A DNA stretch of 64,000 nucleotides. It comes from Cellulomonas cellasea. GTDB taxonomy: Bacteria > Actinomycetota > Actinomycetes > Actinomycetales > Cellulomonadaceae. The stretch is from NCBI RefSeq assembly GCF_030372105.1, contig NZ_JAUDBQ010000008.1, positions 112,018-176,017 on the forward strand, given 5' to 3'. Position numbers and translations under genes: made by a program. Of the stretch, positions 47,927 through 56,041 are shown in pieces. Each line of letters opens with the position of its first letter. The first letter of the stretch is position 1. The notes below the pieces were generated by a model, which was given only the letters and a program-made list of their open reading frames with translations, ran no database searches and was not told where the DNA came from.

Positions 47927-48739
47927 TCAGGCCGTCGCTGACAGCTCGCGCAGCCGCCGCTCGGGGTCCGGGGCGGCCTCCGCGAGTAGCCGCGTGTACT
48001 CGTGCTGCGGGTTGAGGATGACGTCGTCCGCCGGCCCACGCTCGACGATCTGCCCCCGGTACATCACCAGGATCTCGTCGGAGAAGTGCCGGGCTGTGGC
48101 GAGGTCGTGCGTGATGTACAGGACGCCCAGGTTCTCCTCGCGCTGCAGGCTCGCGAGCAGGTTGAGCACGCCGAGCCGGATGGACACGTCGAGCATCGAC
48201 ACCGGCTCGTCGGCCACCAGGATGCCGGGCTCGGGCGCCAGCGCGCGGGCGATCGCGACGCGCTGCCGCTGCCCGCCGGAGAGCTCATGGGGCCGGCGCC
48301 GGGCGAAGTCGTCGGTGGCGTCGAGCCGCACCCGCTCGAGCAGCGAGCGCACCCTGTCGCGCACCTCGTCGGTGGACAGCCCACGGTGGTGCAGGCGGAT
48401 CGGGCGCTCCAGGTGGTGCTCGATGGTGTGGTAGGGGTTCAGCGAGGCGAACGGGTCCTGGAAGACCATCTGCACCTCCTTGCGGTACCGCCGCAGACCG
48501 GGCCCGCGCCGCCGCACGGGCTCGCCGTCCACCGCGATCTGGCCGCTGGTGGGGCGCTCGAGCTGCATGAGCAGCTTGGCGATCGTCGACTTGCCGCTGC
48601 CGGACTGCCCCACCAGCGCGACCGTGCGCCCCGGCTCCAGCGTGAAGCTCACATGGTCGACGGCCGTCAGGGTCGTGGAGCGGAAGCCGCTGCGCAGGTG
48701 GTACTCCTTCACCACGTCGCGCACCTCGAGGGTGGTCAT
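47927..48739 (-). CDS. Oligosaccharide/peptide ABC transporter ATP-binding protein (OppF-type)
   Basis: A 270-residue ATPase. Walker A ALVGQSGSGKST, Q-loop MVFQDPFASLNP, signature LSGGQRQRVAIARAL, Walker B GILVADEP and switch His in YITHDLATARHF are intact. The OppF/DppF-type C-terminus (NPQHEYTRLLAEAAPDPE) is shorter than average. It is the last gene of the importer; the ATG overlaps the OppD-type gene by 4 bases. By context it probably powers mannan-derived oligosaccharide uptake rather than peptide uptake. Confidence 0.92.
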   Translation of the reverse strand: MTTLEVRDVVKEYHLRSGFRSTTLTAVDHVSFTLEPGRTVALVGQSGSGKSTIAKLLMQLERPTSGQIAVDGEPVRRRGPGLRRYRKEVQMVFQDPFASLNPYHTIEHHLERPIRLHHRGLSTDEVRDRVRSLLERVRLDATDDFARRRPHELSGGQRQRVAIARALAPEPGILVADEPVSMLDVSIRLGVLNLLASLQREENLGVLYITHDLATARHFSDEILVMYRGQIVERGPADDVILNPQHEYTRLLAEAAPDPERRLRELSATA

Positions 48740-49647
48740 CGGGTCTCCTCCTCGTCGACGCCGGAGCGGATGAACCCGCCGCGAGCCCCGGTCAGGCTCG
48801 GGAAGGACCCGAGCAGCGTGCGGGTGTACTCGTGCTGCGGCTGCGTGTAGAGCGTCATCGCGTCCGCCAGCTCGACGATCTCGCCGTCGCGCATGATCGC
48901 GATGCGGTCGCTGATCTCCAGCAGCAGCGGCAGGTCGTGCGTGATGAAGATGACGGCGAAGCCCAGCTCGGAGCGCAGCCGGGTGATCTCCCGCAGGATC
49001 TCGCGCTGCACCACCACGTCGAGGGCTGTGGTCGGCTCGTCCATGATCATGACCTGCGGGTCCAGGGCCATCGCCATCGCGATCATCACCCGCTGCCGCA
49101 TGCCGCCGGAGAGCTCGTGCGCGAACGACTTGAGCCGGCCGCGGTCCACCCCGACCCGCTCGAGCAGCTCGCCGCAGCGCTCGACGCGCTCGGCGCGGCC
49201 CATGTCGGGCCGGTGCGTGGTGAAGATGTCCTCGAGCTGGGCCTGGATGCTGATCACCGGGTTGAGCGAGTTCATCGCCCCCTGGAAGACCATCGCGATG
49301 CGGTCCCAGCGGAACGCGCGCAGGTCCTCGCCGTGCAGGGCGCCCAGGTCGAGCTCGTAGCCCTCCCGCGAGTGGAACACCGCGCGCCCGCTGGTGATGA
49401 CGGCCGGCGGCTTGAGCAGGCGGTTCACCCCGTAGGCGAGGGTGCTCTTGCCGCAGCCGCTCTCCCCCGCGAGGCCGAGCACCTCGCCGCGGCCGAGCGA
49501 CAGCGAGACGTTCTTCACGGCGTGCACCACGGGGTCGACGAGGTAGTCGATGCTCAGGTCCTCGATGGTGAGCACCGGATGGGAGGACGTCCCCGGCGGG
49601 GTGGCTGTCGGCGTGGACGCCGGGGCGGGCGTCGGCATGGTCGTCAC
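48736..49647 (-). CDS. Oligosaccharide/peptide ABC transporter ATP-binding protein (OppD-type)
   Basis: A 303-residue partner ATPase. A Thr/Pro/Ala-rich N-terminus precedes LTIEDLSIDYLVD, Walker A GLAGESGCGKST, Q-loop MVFQGAMNSLNP, signature LSGGMRQRVMIAMAM, Walker B VMIMDEP and switch FITHDLPLLL, with the C-terminal EYTRTLLGSFPSL typical of OppD. The GTG start overlaps the OppC-type stop (GTGA). Confidence 0.92.
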   Translation of the reverse strand: MTTMPTPAPASTPTATPPGTSSHPVLTIEDLSIDYLVDPVVHAVKNVSLSLGRGEVLGLAGESGCGKSTLAYGVNRLLKPPAVITSGRAVFHSREGYELDLGALHGEDLRAFRWDRIAMVFQGAMNSLNPVISIQAQLEDIFTTHRPDMGRAERVERCGELLERVGVDRGRLKSFAHELSGGMRQRVMIAMAMALDPQVMIMDEPTTALDVVVQREILREITRLRSELGFAVIFITHDLPLLLEISDRIAIMRDGEIVELADAMTLYTQPQHEYTRTLLGSFPSLTGARGGFIRSGVDEEETR

Positions 49648-50615
49648 AGCGTGGCCTCCTTCGCGCTCTTGAGCTGGGACCGCGACATGCGCCACGTGCG
49701 CCGTGCCGCGCGCGTCTGCGAGCGCAGCTTCGGGTTGATGATCTCGTCGATCGAGAAGTTGATGAGGGACAGCGCGGCGCCGAACAGCGCGAGCATCAGG
49801 CCCGGCGGGATGAACCACCACCAGGCGCCCAGGCGCAGCGCCAGGCCGTTCTGCGCGAAGTAGAGCATCGTGCCCCAGGTGAACGATCCGGAGGCGCCGA
49901 GCCCGAGGAACGACAGGCCCGCCTCGCCGAGGATCGCGAAGATGATCGCGAAGACGACCTGCGAGGCCAGCAGGGGGATGAGGTTGGGCAGCACCTCCAC
50001 GGTGAGGATCCGCCACGACCGCTCCCCCGAGACGCGCGACGCGAGCACGTAGTCGCGGTTGCGGAGCGACAGCGTGAACCCGCGCAGCACCCGCGCGGAG
50101 CCGGCCCACCCGGTCAGGGCGAGCACGAAGGCGATCAGCCACACGCTCTTGTTCGGCACGTAGCTCGAGATGACGATCACCAGCGGCAGCCCGGGGATCA
50201 CCAACATGACGTTGCTGAACAGCGAGAAGGACTCGTCGACCACGCCGCCGATGTACGCGCCCACCACACCGAAGAACGTGGACAGCACGAGCGTCAGCGC
50301 GCCCACCACGAGCCCGATGGTCAGCGAGCCGCGCGTCGCGTAGGCGAGCTGCGCGAAGACGTCCTGCCCGGTCTGGGTGGTGCCGAGCAGGAAGCCGCCG
50401 CCCGGGCCGCTCAGCCCGATGTCGTCGACCTTGGACGGGTCGCCGACGAGGTACGGGCCGACGAGGCCGAAGAGCGCGATGGCCCCGGCGATGGACAGCC
50501 CGATGGCGAGCTTCGCCGTCATCGGCGGGAACGAGCGTTGCCGTGAGCGGCCGGAGGCGGCCGGGGCGTGCGGCTCGCTCTCCGCGACCGCCGGGTCCTG
50601 GGTGGTCAGTGCCAT
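49644..50615 (-). CDS. ABC transporter permease (OppC-type)
   Basis: A 323-residue membrane subunit with six predicted helices. GTTQTGQDVFAQLAYATRGSL is the OppC-type N-terminal signature, and GWAGSARVLRGFTLSLRNRDYVLASRVSGERSWRILTVEVLPNL contains the EAA loop. The C-terminal tail is basic. It follows OppB by 13 bases. Confidence 0.93.
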   Translation of the reverse strand: MALTTQDPAVAESEPHAPAASGRSRQRSFPPMTAKLAIGLSIAGAIALFGLVGPYLVGDPSKVDDIGLSGPGGGFLLGTTQTGQDVFAQLAYATRGSLTIGLVVGALTLVLSTFFGVVGAYIGGVVDESFSLFSNVMLVIPGLPLVIVISSYVPNKSVWLIAFVLALTGWAGSARVLRGFTLSLRNRDYVLASRVSGERSWRILTVEVLPNLIPLLASQVVFAIIFAILGEAGLSFLGLGASGSFTWGTMLYFAQNGLALRLGAWWWFIPPGLMLALFGAALSLINFSIDEIINPKLRSQTRAARRTWRMSRSQLKSAKEATL

Positions 50616-50628
50616 GTCGGGGTTCCTC

Positions 50629-51618
50629 CTAGGCCCGGGCCCGCGTGCGCGGGTCGATGATCGTGTACAGGAGGTCGACCAGCAGGTTCGCTCCGAGGAC
50701 GGACAGGGTGATCACCAGGAAGATGCCCTGCATGAGCGCGTAGTCGTTGCTGTTGACCGCCTGCAGCAGAGCCGACCCGATGCCCGGGTAGGAGAAGACG
50801 GCCTCGGTGACGATCGACCCCGCGACCACGAACCCCAACGAGATCGCGAAGCCCGCGATCGAGGGCAGCACGGCGTTCCGCGCGGCGTAGGTGCGCATGA
50901 TGCGACCCGGCTTCAAGCCCTTGGCCTCGGCGGTGAGGATGTAGTCCTCCGAGAGCGTCGAGACCATCATGTTGCGCATCCCGAGCATCCAGCCGCCGAT
51001 CGAGGAGATCACGATGGTGAGCGCCGGCAGGGTGCCGTAGTAGACGACCGACGAGATGAACGGCCAGCTCAACCCGATCGACGTCGTGTACACGTCGTAG
51101 CCCCCGTTGAGCGGGAACACCTGCCAGATGCTGCCGAAGAGGAACAGCAGGATCAGCGCGAGCCAGAAGTACGGCACGGACTGGAGCATCGTCGTCACGG
51201 GGATGACGTTGTCCAGCCACGAGCCGCGCTTCCAGCCCGCCAGGGTCCCCAGCCCGATGCCCACCAGGAACGAGATGATCGTCGCGATGCCGATCAGCCC
51301 GATCGTCCACGGGAGCGTCTGGGAGATGACCTTCGCCACCGGGGTCGGGAAGTAGACGACCGACGTCCCGAGGTTCCCCGAGAAGATCTGGCCCAGGTAG
51401 GCGATGTACTGCTGCCACAGCGGCTGCTGCGTGTCGGTGCCGAGGAGGAGCTCGATGGCGTGACGGGTGGCCGGGGTGACCGGCCCTCGCGTCGCGAGCT
51501 TCGAGATCATGATGTCGACGGGGTCGCCCGGCATCCATCGCGGGATGAAGAAGTTCAGCGTGAGCGCGGCCCAGAGGGCTGCCACGTAGAACCCCAGCTT
51601 CTGCAAGACGTATCTCAT
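50629..51618 (-). CDS. ABC transporter permease (OppB-type)
   Basis: A 329-residue membrane subunit. MRYVLQKLGFYVAALWAALTLNFFIPRWMPGDPVD is the standard OppB start. The EAA loop is RNMMVSTLSEDYILTAEAKGLKPGRIMRTYAARNAVLP, followed by EAVFSYPGIGSALLQAV. The binding-protein gene lies 66 bases upstream. Confidence 0.93.
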   Translation of the reverse strand: MRYVLQKLGFYVAALWAALTLNFFIPRWMPGDPVDIMISKLATRGPVTPATRHAIELLLGTDTQQPLWQQYIAYLGQIFSGNLGTSVVYFPTPVAKVISQTLPWTIGLIGIATIISFLVGIGLGTLAGWKRGSWLDNVIPVTTMLQSVPYFWLALILLFLFGSIWQVFPLNGGYDVYTTSIGLSWPFISSVVYYGTLPALTIVISSIGGWMLGMRNMMVSTLSEDYILTAEAKGLKPGRIMRTYAARNAVLPSIAGFAISLGFVVAGSIVTEAVFSYPGIGSALLQAVNSNDYALMQGIFLVITLSVLGANLLVDLLYTIIDPRTRARA

Positions 51619-51684
51619 GCGGTCGCTCTCCCTCGTCGACGGCGCCCCTCGGCACCGACTCGCAGTGCAGTCGTGCGGGTGGGA

Positions 51685-53388
51685 CTACTTGCTGGTGGGC
51701 GTGATCGTCTTGAGGATGATCCCGTTGTCCCAGGCCTTCCACGACGCGGCGAACGCGTACTTGTCGTCGTTGGTGGGCCAGCCCTCGGCACGGCTCGTGT
51801 TGAACTCGGTGAGCGTCGAGTTCACGTAGATCGGGATGTAGGGCAGGTCGTTGACGATCTGCTCCTGCACGATCGCGTACTGCTTGAGCTGCTCGGCCTC
51901 GTCATTCGTGGACCCCGCCGCGCGGACCGCCTCGTCGACGATCGGGTTGGCGTAGCGGGCGAAGTTGCCGGAGATGGCGGACTCGCCCACCGGCGTGGTG
52001 TTGTCGCTGTGGTAGCGCTGGTTGTACGGGTAGTACGGGTTCGGCGAGGCGTACAGGCCGATCGAGTCGAGCGAGAGCTGGTAGGTGCCGCCGGTCTGGT
52101 TGGCGTTCCACTCGTTCCACGAGAGCTGCGTGGGCGTGAGGTCGATGCCGACCTCCTTGAGCTGCTGCTTCATCGCGTCGTTGAGCGAGATGAAGTCGCT
52201 CCAGCCGGTGACCGTCTGGATGGTCAGGGAGAGCTTCTGGCCGTCCTTCACGCGGATGCCGTCCGAGCCGAGCGTCCAGCCCGCGGCGTCGAGGATCGCG
52301 TTGGCCTTGGCGGTGTCGGCCGTCTGCGGCGCGACGGCGTTCTCCTTGTCGACGATCCACTTGGCGTCACGCTCGGGGAGCAGCAGCGTCGGGCTGCCCT
52401 CGCCGGCGAAGCCGCCACCGGCCAGCTTGTTGAGCTGGGTGCGGTCGATCGCGTGGTAGATCGCCTGGCGCACGGCGACGTCCGTCTGCGGGCCCTCGCA
52501 GCCGAGGTCCGCGTTGGAGCAGGTGTAGATCGAGGCCGTCAGGCCAGGGGTGTTGACGTAGGCGAGGTCCTCCTGGTCCTTGAGCAGCTGCTCGAGGCCG
52601 GGGAGGAACGCGCTCATCCAGTCGACCTGGCCGGCGATGAGGGCGGCGCTGGCGGCGTCGGCCGTCTCGAGCGAGATGTAGCGCACCTCGTCGATGGCCG
52701 GCTTGCCCTTCTCCCAGTAGTCGGCGTTCTTCTCGAGCGCGTAGCTCTGGGCGGAGAAGGTCTTCACCTTGAAGGCGCCGGTGCCGACGGGGTTGGAGTT
52801 GACCTCGGTGACCGGGTCGGCCACGTCCTTCCAGATGTGCTCGGGCACGATTCCTCGGTTGCCGAGGATCTCCGGCTCCTGCATGAAGGACTTCTCCGGG
52901 AAGGTGAGGACGACGGTGTTCTCGTCGGTGGCCTCCGCGGTGGCCGCGAGCCCGGTGGTGTTCAGCTCAGGCGTCTCGTTGACGAGGTTGAAGGTGAACG
53001 CGACGTCGGCGGCGCTGAACGGCTCGCCGTCGTTCCACTTGACGCCCTCACGCGTGGTGATGGTGAGCTCGGTGCCGTCGTCGTTCCACTCGTGGCCGGT
53101 GGCCAGCAGCGGGGTGGGCTCGGACTCCGACGCCAGGTTGTACCAGTAGAGCGACTCGAAGATCACGCCGAGCGTGGGCTGCAGCGCGGTGGGCGAGAAC
53201 GGGTTGAAGTTCTCGGTGATGGTGCCGGTGGCGCCGTTGAAGACGGTGATCGCTGAGCCGCTGCCCCCTGCGGGGTCGGCTGCGGGGTCGGAGCCCGAGC
53301 AGGCGCTCAGGCTGAGTGCGGCGACCGAGGCGACGGCTGCCGCGGTCCAGGCCAGGCGCCTTCCGGGGCGCCGAGTGAAGAGGAGCAT
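51685..53388 (-). CDS. ABC transporter solute-binding lipoprotein (family 5/SBP_bac_5)
   Basis: A 567-residue extracellular receptor: basic start, hydrophobic segment and lipobox LSLSAC at about residues 25-30. The SBP_bac_5 fold shows LLATGHEWNDDGTELTITTREGVKWNDGEPFSAADVAFTFNL and YAIVQEQIVNDLPYIPIYVN. Family 5 receptors bind peptides but also cello-, manno- and other oligosaccharides, and the flanking alpha-galactosidase, beta-mannosidase and ROK regulator point to galactomanno-oligosaccharides. It is first in the operon behind the promoter at 53498-53526. Confidence 0.92.
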   Translation of the reverse strand: MLLFTRRPGRRLAWTAAAVASVAALSLSACSGSDPAADPAGGSGSAITVFNGATGTITENFNPFSPTALQPTLGVIFESLYWYNLASESEPTPLLATGHEWNDDGTELTITTREGVKWNDGEPFSAADVAFTFNLVNETPELNTTGLAATAEATDENTVVLTFPEKSFMQEPEILGNRGIVPEHIWKDVADPVTEVNSNPVGTGAFKVKTFSAQSYALEKNADYWEKGKPAIDEVRYISLETADAASAALIAGQVDWMSAFLPGLEQLLKDQEDLAYVNTPGLTASIYTCSNADLGCEGPQTDVAVRQAIYHAIDRTQLNKLAGGGFAGEGSPTLLLPERDAKWIVDKENAVAPQTADTAKANAILDAAGWTLGSDGIRVKDGQKLSLTIQTVTGWSDFISLNDAMKQQLKEVGIDLTPTQLSWNEWNANQTGGTYQLSLDSIGLYASPNPYYPYNQRYHSDNTTPVGESAISGNFARYANPIVDEAVRAAGSTNDEAEQLKQYAIVQEQIVNDLPYIPIYVNSTLTEFNTSRAEGWPTNDDKYAFAASWKAWDNGIILKTITPTSK

Positions 53389-53497
53389 CTGTGATCCCTC
53401 GGTCTGTCGTCACCACGTCGTGACGAGGTTGTGCTGGAAGCCCCCGCGACGTCCCTGTCGGCGGAACGGCGCGGCTTTCGGCCTTCCAGTGGTTACT

Positions 53498-53526
53498 TTC
53501 TTAACTGTCCAAAGTATGGCTGTCAA
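53498..53526 (-). promoter_or_regulatory. Promoter and operator-like motif of the oligosaccharide transporter operon
   Basis: On the minus strand, -35 TTGACA (53526-53521), a 17-base spacer and -10 TAAGAA (53503-53498). The spacer contains TACTTTGGACAGTT (53516-53503), nearly identical to TACTTTGTTCAGTT in the promoter of the beta-mannosidase gene. The 5' untranslated region would be about 100 bases. Confidence 0.75.
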
Positions 53527-53596
53527 GGATTGTGTCCTGTTTGTGACCTGTACGTCCGACCTGGCGAAACAGCCTGCGCGCGGCCCCTCCCAGCGC

Positions 53597-55861
53597 TCAG
53601 ACCCGGGTTGCGCGCAGCAGCACCAACCGCTCGGGGAACAGCACAGGCGCCTGCAGCCCCACCTCGGACAGCACCCGCCCTGGCAGCCGCACTCCCTCCG
53701 GCCCCCACCACGGCAGGTGGGTCCACTGGCTCGCGACGCCGTCCACAGTGGCGCCCGGAGCCTGGGGGCGCACGTGGTAGATCGCGTCGGGATCCAGGCC
53801 CGGCAACGGCAGCCGGCCCGTCGGGTAGTCCGCCGACGTCGCCGTCGCCACCCACGCGAACAGCGCGTCCGAGCCGTCCTGCGCCACCACGCCATGCACG
53901 TCATACGCCGGATCGGCCACATCCCCATGCACCGCGACGCCCGTGTGCAGCAGACCGCGCACGTCCTTGTACAGCCCGATCCACTCGGCGAGCTCCGCGC
54001 GCTGGTCGGCGTCGGCCTCCCGCAGGTCCCACTCGACGCCCAGGTGCCCGAACAACGCCGTGCCCGCCCGAAACGACAGCGGATGACGCCTGCCCGTGGA
54101 GTGCGCGGCGCCCGAGCCCACATGGGCGCCCAGCAGCTCGAGCGGCACCAGCAGGTTGGTCCAGCGCTGGATCTGCTGGCGCTCGAGCGCGTCGATGCAG
54201 TCGCTCGTCCACACCCGGTCGGTGCGCTCCAAGACCTCCAGGTCCACCCGCCCCCCGCCCGACGAGCACGACTCCACCTCGACGCCGGGGTGCAGCACCC
54301 GCAGCTCGTCCAGCAGCCGGTAGACGGCGCGCGTCTGCCCGTGCACGCCGCCCACCCCGCGGGCCCCGTGCCCGGCGTCGACCAGGTCGCGGTTGTGGTC
54401 CCACTTGAGGTACGCGATCGGGTACTCCGTCAACAGCGCGTCCAGCCGCCCGAGGATGTACGCGAACGCCTCCGGGCGGGCCAGGTCGAGCACCTGCTGA
54501 TGACGCGCCTCGCGCGGGAGCCGGCCCGGGGTCCGCAGCATCCAGTCGGGGTGCGCGCGGGCCACATCCGAGTCGGGGTTGACCATCTCCGGCTCCACCC
54601 ACAGCCCGAACTCCATGCCCAGGCCGTTCACGTGCCGCACCAGCGGGCCCAAGCCGTCCGGCCACACGTCCGCCGAGACGAACCAGTCCCCGAGCCCGGT
54701 CGAGTCGTCCCGGCGCGAGCCGAACCACCCGTCGTCCAGCACGAACCGCTCCACGCCCACCGCCGCCGCCGCATCCGCCAAGTCGGTCAGCCGGGTGAGG
54801 TCGTGCTCGAAGTACACCGCCTCCCAGGTGTTCGCCACGACCGGGCGCGGGCGGGCCGGGTGCTGCGGCCGGGCGCGCATCCACCGGTGGAATCGCGCCG
54901 CGAGGTCGTCGAGCCCGTGGCCGTAGGAGCCGTACAGCCACGGGCTGGTGTACGACTCGCCAGCCTCCAGCCTCACCTCGCCGGGCAGCAGCAGCTCGCC
55001 GCCGCCCAGCAGGCCCGGGTTGTAGTGGCTGCGCTCGGCGAGGGAGCGGTGGTTGCCCGACCACGCGGTGTGCACCCCCCACACCTCCCCGTGCCGGTTC
55101 GCGAAGCCGGGGACTCCGGCGGCCAGCACGTGCGCGGCGTCGTAGCCGGTGCGCCCGCGGCGGTTCTCCCGCAGCCGGACGCCATGCGTGAAGGCGGTGC
55201 GCTGCGGGCTGCGCTCGCGCAAGTGGCGCCCCGTGAAGTCGAGCAGCTCGGCAGCCCGGCCGGGCACGGGCAGCGTGAGCAGCAGCCCGTCCACGGTGTA
55301 GACGTCCGGCCCGGTGTTCGTGAGCCGGGCCTGCTGCCGCACCAGCCCCTGGGGGGTCAGCTCGAGCACGAGCCGCAGGCCCAGCCCGGCGCGCGGATCC
55401 TGTGCGTCCACCACGAGGCGCTGCGTGCCGTCGCGCTCGCGGCGGAGCTGGGCCGCGAGCACCCGGAACGCCGTGGAGAAGTCGGCGCCGTCGCGGTGTC
55501 CGGCCAGGCCCGGCGTGCCCAGGTAGCCGGCGGACTGCTCTGGCAGCACGGCGATCTCGACCTCGCCGTCCACCGGGAAGCCCAGCGGCTGCGGGCGGGC
55601 GCCGGCCCGCAGGGCGGCGAGGGCGTCGGCGTCGAGGCCGCCCAGGTCGGCGCCCCAGTGCAGCACCCGGGGCAGTGTGCCCCCGCCCAGGTCGACCACG
55701 ATGGCGACCCCTGCGGCGCGGAGCTGGACGATCTCGCCTGTGACGTCGGCGGCGATGTCGGCGGCGCCATCGGCCGGCGCAGCGCCGGCGGGGCGCCCGC
55801 CGAGGGCTGGCGAGCCGGTGCGGGCGGTGGTGAGGTGGTGGTGCACGGCGTCGCGCGTCAC
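53597..55861 (-). CDS. Alpha-galactosidase, GH36
   Basis: Removes alpha-1,6-galactosyl groups from galactomannan or raffinose-type oligosaccharides. It has 754 residues without a signal peptide, so it acts inside the cell. An N-terminal beta-supersandwich precedes the barrel; WYFEHDLTRL-type ANTWEAVYFEHD, FVLDDGWFGSRRDD and EFGLWVEPEMVNPDSDVARAHPDW are GH36 hallmarks. The nucleophile is D488 in YLKWDHNRDL, and the acid/base lies in WTSDCIDALERQQ; CSSGGGRVD is also conserved. AAGGAG precedes the GTG start by 8 bases. It is divergent from the beta-mannosidase gene. Confidence 0.94.
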   Translation of the reverse strand: MTRDAVHHHLTTARTGSPALGGRPAGAAPADGAADIAADVTGEIVQLRAAGVAIVVDLGGGTLPRVLHWGADLGGLDADALAALRAGARPQPLGFPVDGEVEIAVLPEQSAGYLGTPGLAGHRDGADFSTAFRVLAAQLRRERDGTQRLVVDAQDPRAGLGLRLVLELTPQGLVRQQARLTNTGPDVYTVDGLLLTLPVPGRAAELLDFTGRHLRERSPQRTAFTHGVRLRENRRGRTGYDAAHVLAAGVPGFANRHGEVWGVHTAWSGNHRSLAERSHYNPGLLGGGELLLPGEVRLEAGESYTSPWLYGSYGHGLDDLAARFHRWMRARPQHPARPRPVVANTWEAVYFEHDLTRLTDLADAAAAVGVERFVLDDGWFGSRRDDSTGLGDWFVSADVWPDGLGPLVRHVNGLGMEFGLWVEPEMVNPDSDVARAHPDWMLRTPGRLPREARHQQVLDLARPEAFAYILGRLDALLTEYPIAYLKWDHNRDLVDAGHGARGVGGVHGQTRAVYRLLDELRVLHPGVEVESCSSGGGRVDLEVLERTDRVWTSDCIDALERQQIQRWTNLLVPLELLGAHVGSGAAHSTGRRHPLSFRAGTALFGHLGVEWDLREADADQRAELAEWIGLYKDVRGLLHTGVAVHGDVADPAYDVHGVVAQDGSDALFAWVATATSADYPTGRLPLPGLDPDAIYHVRPQAPGATVDGVASQWTHLPWWGPEGVRLPGRVLSEVGLQAPVLFPERLVLLRATRV

Positions 55862-55909
55862 AGGTCGGCTCCTTCGTCGGCTGGTGGGATGACGATAGAG
55901 GAGAAACGA

Positions 55910-55938
55910 TTGACTTACTTTGTTCAGTTGCCTAAGAA
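55910..55938 (+). promoter_or_regulatory. Promoter and operator-like motif of the beta-mannosidase gene
   Basis: -35 TTGACT (55910-55915), 17-base spacer, -10 TAAGAA (55933-55938). The spacer begins with TACTTTGTTCAGTT (55916-55929), matching the transporter promoter at 12 of 14 bases. Because the alpha-galactosidase gene diverges here, a protein bound at this site could control both. Confidence 0.75.
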
Positions 55939-56041
55939 TTGATCCACCCGGGTCCTCGCCTCGGTGACGATGTCGTCGACGGAGCCGCGCAACGCTGCGC
56001 GCCCCGTGCTCGAGGGCCCCACGAGGCAGGGAGCACCCCGG

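Noticed and set aside
50377..53256. Long open frame of 959 codons on the plus strand opposite the ABC transporter genes
   Set aside because: It is the mirror of strongly coding minus-strand genes in a GC-rich genome, is dominated by Arg, Gly, Val and Asp, and has no recognisable domain. Similar antisense frames at 8-3061, 3357-5579, 8058-10895 and 15311-17239 were dropped for the same reason.
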